A DNA stretch of 61,067 bases, taken from contig CAMATN010000011.1 in assembly GCA_945861155.1 (NCBI GenBank), positions 1-61,067 of the forward strand, in the 5' to 3' direction. The notes below the pieces were generated by a model. It worked only from the letters and a program-made list of their open reading frames with translations, was not told where the DNA came from and did no database searches. Shown here piece after piece: positions 56,987 to 61,067 of this stretch; positions within the stretch are counted from its first letter, which is position 1; each line of letters opens with the position of its first letter. The translations under genes were made by a program, and so were the position numbers. The DNA is from Rhizobium sp. Q54 (lineage in GTDB: Bacteria > Pseudomonadota > Alphaproteobacteria > ATCC43930 > CGMCC-115725).

Positions 56987-58033
56987 CTATGCCGCGGCAG
57001 CACTTTGCGCCAGCGGGAAGCGTACCCCCGCATCGTGCAGGTGGCATGAGGCGACATGGCCCGGCAGAATTTCGCGCAAGGCCGGCGCCTCGACCCGGCA
57101 GCGCGCCATCGCATAGGGGCAGCGGGCGTGGAAATGGCAGCCTGGGGGCGGGTTGATCGGGCTCGGCACGTCGCCCTTGAGGATCACGCGCTTGCGACCC
57201 TTGGCCCGCGCCTTCGGGATCGGCACGGCCGATAGCAGCGCCTCGGTATAGGGATGGAGCGGCGTTTCGAACAGGCTCGTCTTGTCGGTCATCTCGACGA
57301 TGCGGCCGAGATACATCACCGCGACCCGGTGGCTGATGTGCTCGACCACGGCGAGGTCGTGCGCGACGAACAAATAGGACAGCCCGAGTTCGTCCTGCAG
57401 GTCGATCAGCAAATTGATGATCTGCGCCTGGATCGAGACGTCGAGCGCCGAGACCGGCTCGTCGCCGATGATCAGTTCGGGGTTCAGCGCCAGGGCGCGG
57501 GCGATGCCGATGCGCTGGCGCTGGCCGCCCGAAAATTCGTGCGGGTACGAACTCATCAGTTCGGGGCGCAGCCCGACCCGCTCGAACATCCGCGCGACCC
57601 GCTCGCGGCGTTCCCTGGCATCGCCGACCTGGTGGATGATGAGCGGCTCGCCGACGATGTCGCCCGCCGACATGCGCGGGTTCAGCGAGGCATAGGGGTC
57701 CTGGTAGATCATCTGCATCTGCCGGCGATAGTGCAGCAATTCGGCCGGTCCCAGATGCGTGATGTCATGGCCGCGGATCAGGATCTTGCCGTCGGTCGGC
57801 TCCAGCAGCCGCAACAGCGTGCGCCCGACGGTCGACTTGCCGCAGCCGCTTTCCCCGACGAGCCCCAGCGTCTCGCCGCGCCCGATGCGAAAGGAGACGC
57901 CGTCGACCGCGTAGACGTTGCCGGAAACCCGCGACAACAGGCCGCTATGGATCGGGAAGTGCTTTTTGAGGTCGCGTACTTCGAGGAGCGGGCTCTCGTC
58001 CGGGGGTTGGGCGGGGGCGGGCTGCGCGGTCAC
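56987..58033 (-). CDS. dppF: Oligopeptide ABC transporter ATP-binding protein (DppF/OppF type)
   Basis: This 348-residue ATPase has Walker [10 protein letters not shown], signature [14 protein letters not shown], Walker [13 protein letters not shown] and the C-terminal oligopeptide transporter extension with the Cys-rich [17 protein letters not shown] (about 302-318), which binds an iron-sulfur cluster in relatives. The start is GTG at 58033 (the TGA of dppD overlaps it), favoured over a longer frame that runs over dppD. It pairs with dppD to energise the DppB-DppC pore. Q-loop: [10 protein letters not shown]. Confidence 0.9.
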   Translation of the reverse strand: MTAQPAPAQPPDESPLLEVRDLKKHFPIHSGLLSRVSGNVYAVDGVSFRIGRGETLGLVGESGCGKSTVGRTLLRLLEPTDGKILIRGHDITHLGPAELLHYRRQMQMIYQDPYASLNPRMSAGDIVGEPLIIHQVGDARERRERVARMFERVGLRPELMSSYPHEFSGGQRQRIGIARALALNPELIIGDEPVSALDVSIQAQIINLLIDLQDELGLSYLFVAHDLAVVEHISHRVAVMYLGRIVEMTDKTSLFETPLHPYTEALLSAVPIPKARAKGRKRVILKGDVPSPINPPPGCHFHARCPYAMARCRVEAPALREILPGHVASCHLHDAGVRFPLAQSAAAA

Positions 58034-59127
58034 GCCGGGTCTCCGAGCAGCCGGTCGGCATGCCAGCACGCGACCCAGTGGCCGGGGCGAAACTGTTCGA
58101 GCGGCGGGTACTCCGCCCGGCATTGCTCGGTCGCGAAGCCGCAGCGCGCGGCAAAGCTGCACCCTGTCGGCAGGTTGGACAGCGACGGCACCATTCCCTT
58201 GATCTCGTTGAGCCGGGCGCGGCGGGCGTCGGTGCGCGCCGCCACTTCGAGGTTGGGCAACGAGGCGAGCAGGCCCTTTGTATAGGGGTGCCCCGGGCGC
58301 TCGAACAGATCGTCGGCCGCTGCCTCCTCGACCTTGCGTCCGGCATACATCACGACGACTCGATCGGCGTTCTCGGCGACGACGCCCATGTCGTGCGTGA
58401 TCAGGACGATCGCGGTGCCGAAACTGTCCTGTAGCTCGCGCATCAAATCGAGGATCTGGGCCTGGATCGTCACGTCGAGCGCCGTCGTCGGCTCGTCGGC
58501 GATCAGCACCCGCGGATTGCACGACAGCGCCATCGCGATCATCGCGCGCTGGCGCATGCCGCCCGACAGCTGGTGCGGATAGGCGTGGACGCGGTGCTCA
58601 GGTTCGGGAATGTGAACGCGGCGCAGCATCTCGCTCGCCTGGCCCATCGCCTCGCGCCGCGACAGGCCCTGGTGCAGCACGATCGCCTCGCTGATCTGCC
58701 GCCCGATCGTCATTAGCGGGTTCAGCGAGGTCATCGGTTCCTGAAAGATCATCGAGATGTCGTTGCCCCGCACGGACTCCATCTCGCTCTCGCGCAATTC
58801 GAGCAGGTTGCGGCCGTCGAAGCGGATCGCGCCGCCGACGATGCGCCCCGGCGGGTCGGCGACCAGCCGCAGAATGGACAGCGCGGTCACGCTCTTGCCG
58901 CAGCCGGACTCGCCGACGACCCCGAGGATCTCGCCGGGCCGCACGGCGTAGGACACCCCGTCGACCGCCCGCACGACCCCGGACGCGGTAAAGAAATGGG
59001 TCTGCAGATTGTCGATCTCGAGCAGCGGTCTGGTCGCCGAGTCGGCCGCCGCGCCAATAGCGTCTGCGTCGTTCAAGAGCGAACCTGGATTCACGAGTGA
59101 CACCCGGCTGTTCGATGTTATTTTCAA
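58030..59127 (-). CDS. dppD: Oligopeptide ABC transporter ATP-binding protein (DppD/OppD type)
   Basis: This 365-residue ATPase has Walker [10 protein letters not shown], signature [15 protein letters not shown], Walker [12 protein letters not shown] and the C-terminal [14 protein letters not shown] (about 325-338) iron-sulfur segment. An N-terminal extension of about 35 residues precedes the domain. Its stop TGA overlaps the dppF start (GTGA). It is divergent from the binding-protein gene with 72 nt between the starts, so a shared regulatory region is likely. Confidence 0.92.
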   Translation of the reverse strand: MKITSNSRVSLVNPGSLLNDADAIGAAADSATRPLLEIDNLQTHFFTASGVVRAVDGVSYAVRPGEILGVVGESGCGKSVTALSILRLVADPPGRIVGGAIRFDGRNLLELRESEMESVRGNDISMIFQEPMTSLNPLMTIGRQISEAIVLHQGLSRREAMGQASEMLRRVHIPEPEHRVHAYPHQLSGGMRQRAMIAMALSCNPRVLIADEPTTALDVTIQAQILDLMRELQDSFGTAIVLITHDMGVVAENADRVVVMYAGRKVEEAAADDLFERPGHPYTKGLLASLPNLEVAARTDARRARLNEIKGMVPSLSNLPTGCSFAARCGFATEQCRAEYPPLEQFRPGHWVACWHADRLLGDPA

Positions 59128-59199
59128 CCTGCGGCGAGGACTCGGAGATTATCAGAGCATGCCGCCATCGGTCCTAAAAAGAGGCAGGGGAGCAACGTC

Positions 59200-60903
59200 A
59201 TGAGCGATCCGCACGTCACGCGGCCAGGGCGCGGCTGGGGGTGGAGCCGGCGCGATTTCCTGAAAAACAGTACAGCCGCCGCGGCCGGCGCCTATGCGAT
59301 GCGCTGGGGCCTGGGGCAGGCGGCCGATATTCCCCTTGAGTTCGACGGCTCGAAATTTCAGCTCGCGGCACAAGAGCCCAATCCCAAACGCGGCGGGGTG
59401 CTGCGCGTCGGGCTGACCAACCGCCCGCCGCATTTCGACGTGCACCAGTCCGGCACGTTCAACAACCTCGGCGCGCAAGGCTGCATGTTCGACAATCTGA
59501 TCCGCCGCGACCCGCGCGACAGCGGCAAGACCATCATTCCCGACCTCGCGCATAGCTGGCAGATCAGCAAGGACGGCAAGACCTATACCTTCATGCTGCG
59601 CCAGGGCGTCCAGTTCCACGATGGCGCGGAGCTGACCGCGGAAGACGTCAAGGCGACGTTCGACCGCATCGTCAAGCCGCCCTCGGGCATCAGCATTCCG
59701 CGCAGCGTGCTGTTCAAGGCGGTTGAAGAGATCAAGGCGCCCGACAAATACACGGTGCAGTTCGTGCTGTCGGAGCCGCGACCGACCAGTTTTATGATGT
59801 CGGCCATCGCCAGCGGCTGGAACATCATTCTTCGCAAAAAGACGCTCGACGACAATAACCAGAACCTGCGCAGGGTCGAAGTCTACCCCGGCACCGGACC
59901 GTTCCGCCACAGCCGGCGCGTCGAGAACGAAGTCTGGGTCATGGAGAAGAACAAGAATTACTGGAACAAGGGCCTGCCCTATCTCGACGGCGTCGAGTTC
60001 TATCACACGCTGCCGTTCTCGCCCGAGATGGGCTCGGCGATCCTGTCCGGGCGGGTCGACTACGTGCGGGTGACGGACCCGGTAACCGCGCGCAAGGCGA
60101 AGGCGACGCCGGGTATGACCGCCACCGATTATTACCAGAGCGTGATCCAGGCGACCTGGGTCAACAACAAGAAAAAGCCGCTCGACGATCCGCGGGTGCG
60201 TCGTGCGATGCACCTCGTCCTCGACAAGGCAGTCCTGGTTGATGTCGTCAAGGATGTCGCGCCGATGATGGTCGGCGGTTTCATCTACCCGTTCTCGGAT
60301 GTCGCCACGCCGAAGGAGGAACTGGTCAAACGGCTCGGCTACCAACCGGATTCGGCGGCCGCGCTGAAGGAAGCGAAGGCTTTGTTGACCGCGGCCGGTC
60401 ATCCGAACGGCATCAAGGGATTGGACTATTTGGTCCGCGATGTCGCGACGTTCAAGCTGTGGGCGCAAGCGATCCAGGCGATGCTGGCGCAGGTCAACAT
60501 CGAGTGCAAACTGCGCACCGTCGTTGAATCGGTGTGGTTCGACGATACCAGGAACGGCAATTTCGATCTGGCGATCGGCGCGATCGTATCGACGCTGCTC
60601 GATCCGTCGGATTACTTCAACGCGTGGTATGGCAAGGACGGCCCGCAGAACTATTCGTTCTGGGACAACAAGGAGTTCCAGACCCTGACCTTGCAGATCG
60701 ACCGCGAGGTCGATCCCGCCAAGCGGCTGGCGCTGATCCGCCAGGCCGAGGCCATCATGGAACAGGACCCGCCGCTCTTACCCATATCGTGGGAAAAGAT
60801 CAACGACATCTGGTACAACTACGTCAAAGGCCACAATCCCTACGAATATTTCGGGCTGTACGACGTGGTACGGCTCGATACGATGTGGCTCGACAAGGCA
60901 TAG
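59200..60903 (+). CDS. dppA: Peptide ABC transporter substrate-binding protein, Tat-exported
   Basis: This 567-residue family 5 extracellular solute-binding protein has an N-terminus with the twin-arginine motif WSRRDFLKNSTAAAAG (about 15-30), so export is predicted by the Tat route rather than Sec. The mature protein opens with RVGLTNRPPHFDVHQSGT, has family-typical FMLRQGVQFHDGAELTAEDVKATFDRIV (about 129-156) and TGPFR, and ends with PLLPISWEKINDIWYNYVKG. It is the binding component of the neighbouring DppBCDF importer. The start has AGGGGAGC upstream. The substrate is uncertain. Confidence 0.9.
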   Translation: MSDPHVTRPGRGWGWSRRDFLKNSTAAAAGAYAMRWGLGQAADIPLEFDGSKFQLAAQEPNPKRGGVLRVGLTNRPPHFDVHQSGTFNNLGAQGCMFDNLIRRDPRDSGKTIIPDLAHSWQISKDGKTYTFMLRQGVQFHDGAELTAEDVKATFDRIVKPPSGISIPRSVLFKAVEEIKAPDKYTVQFVLSEPRPTSFMMSAIASGWNIILRKKTLDDNNQNLRRVEVYPGTGPFRHSRRVENEVWVMEKNKNYWNKGLPYLDGVEFYHTLPFSPEMGSAILSGRVDYVRVTDPVTARKAKATPGMTATDYYQSVIQATWVNNKKKPLDDPRVRRAMHLVLDKAVLVDVVKDVAPMMVGGFIYPFSDVATPKEELVKRLGYQPDSAAALKEAKALLTAAGHPNGIKGLDYLVRDVATFKLWAQAIQAMLAQVNIECKLRTVVESVWFDDTRNGNFDLAIGAIVSTLLDPSDYFNAWYGKDGPQNYSFWDNKEFQTLTLQIDREVDPAKRLALIRQAEAIMEQDPPLLPISWEKINDIWYNYVKGHNPYEYFGLYDVVRLDTMWLDKA

Positions 60904-60925
60904 ACTGAGATCAGTCGAAGCCCTA

Positions 60926-60941
60926 AGTGTCTGTCCGCAAA
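60926..60941. repeat. Candidate left inverted-repeat end of an IS5-type element
   Basis: The sequence AGTGTCTGTCCGCAAA precedes the transposase start by about 65 nt. It resembles, from memory, ends of IS5-group elements (CTGTCCGCAAA). The other end is outside the window, so the exact boundary is not provable. A short hairpin GACTGA/TCAGTC at 60903-60916 overlaps the dppA stop. Confidence 0.4.
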
Positions 60942-61005
60942 CATCTTGATTCGTAGGAATCATTTATGATTCAAGGGAGGCGGCTTGGTTTGGGGGAGGC
61001 CGCTG

Positions 61006-61067
61006 ATGTGGACGCAGGAGAACCGGGGGCGCTATGACCGGAGCAAATTGCGCTATCCGAGCGATCT
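61006..61067 (+). CDS. IS5-family transposase, N-terminal fragment (runs off the window)
   Basis: The frame opening at 61006 (GGGGGAGG 5 nt before) begins MWTQENRGRYDRSKLRYPSD and continues past the edge. The start resembles IS5-family transposases of the group whose N-terminus has W(T).R..Y.R...RY.SDL. Only 20 codons are present, so catalytic DDE residues are unseen. Confidence 0.7.
   Translation, partial: MWTQENRGRYDRSKLRYPSD

Overview
The window is GC-rich chromosomal DNA, most likely from a soil or rhizosphere alphaproteobacterium of the Rhizobiales/Rhodospirillales type. This is inferred from the tandem amidohydrolases, TauD and PhyH oxygenases, acyl-CoA dehydrogenase, dpp-type transporter and several families of intergenic palindromes familiar from that group. 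No rRNA, tRNA or CRISPR array was seen, and the species cannot be named from sequence alone.

Left edge (1-1108): an IS21-type terminus abuts the 3' remnant of a MazF/PemK toxin gene, followed by a palindrome and an AT-richer membrane protein gene. 1119-6784: catabolic genes (MlrC-type peptidase, TauD and PhyH dioxygenases, acyl-CoA dehydrogenase). A 665-bp two-gene cassette resembling an orphan polymorphic-toxin domain plus immunity gene sits directly behind the acyl-CoA dehydrogenase gene. It is bracketed by two copies of that gene's last ~75 bp. 6882-14624: four paralogous 374-residue amidohydrolases, with a large RTX calcium-binding secreted protein gene between the third and fourth. 14817-20561: an HTH-citrate synthase fusion divergent from a type II citrate synthase, then a cupin, a small membrane protein and a cytoplasmic gamma-glutamyltransferase.

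20659-38078 is the most unusual region. It holds a 1780-residue sulfotransferase/coiled-coil/TPR/GT4/GT2 fusion, a second glycosyltransferase, two methyltransferases, a repeat-rich secreted protein, a Sel1-repeat protein, an HlyD adaptor, an HlyB-like exporter with a degenerate C39 domain, and a regulator with an atypical receiver. I read it as a type I secretion locus with its own substrate and neighbouring glycan- or protein-modifying enzymes. The RTX protein at 10.7-13.1 kb has a similar C-terminus and may use the same exporter.

38308-53950 is metabolic: a ThDP enzyme divergent from a RidA-like protein, an MFS transporter divergent from TerC, a TauD/class III aminotransferase/class IV aminotransferase run, a lipoprotein, three metallo-beta-lactamase-fold hydrolases (one paired with a VOC protein), a luciferase-like oxidoreductase and a small methyltransferase. 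53963-60903 encodes a complete dipeptide-type ABC importer in an inverted layout (permeases rightward, ATPases leftward, binding protein rightward). A decayed DUF433/DUF5615 toxin-antitoxin pair and a Uma2 gene lie between its converging halves. The right edge enters an IS5-type insertion sequence.
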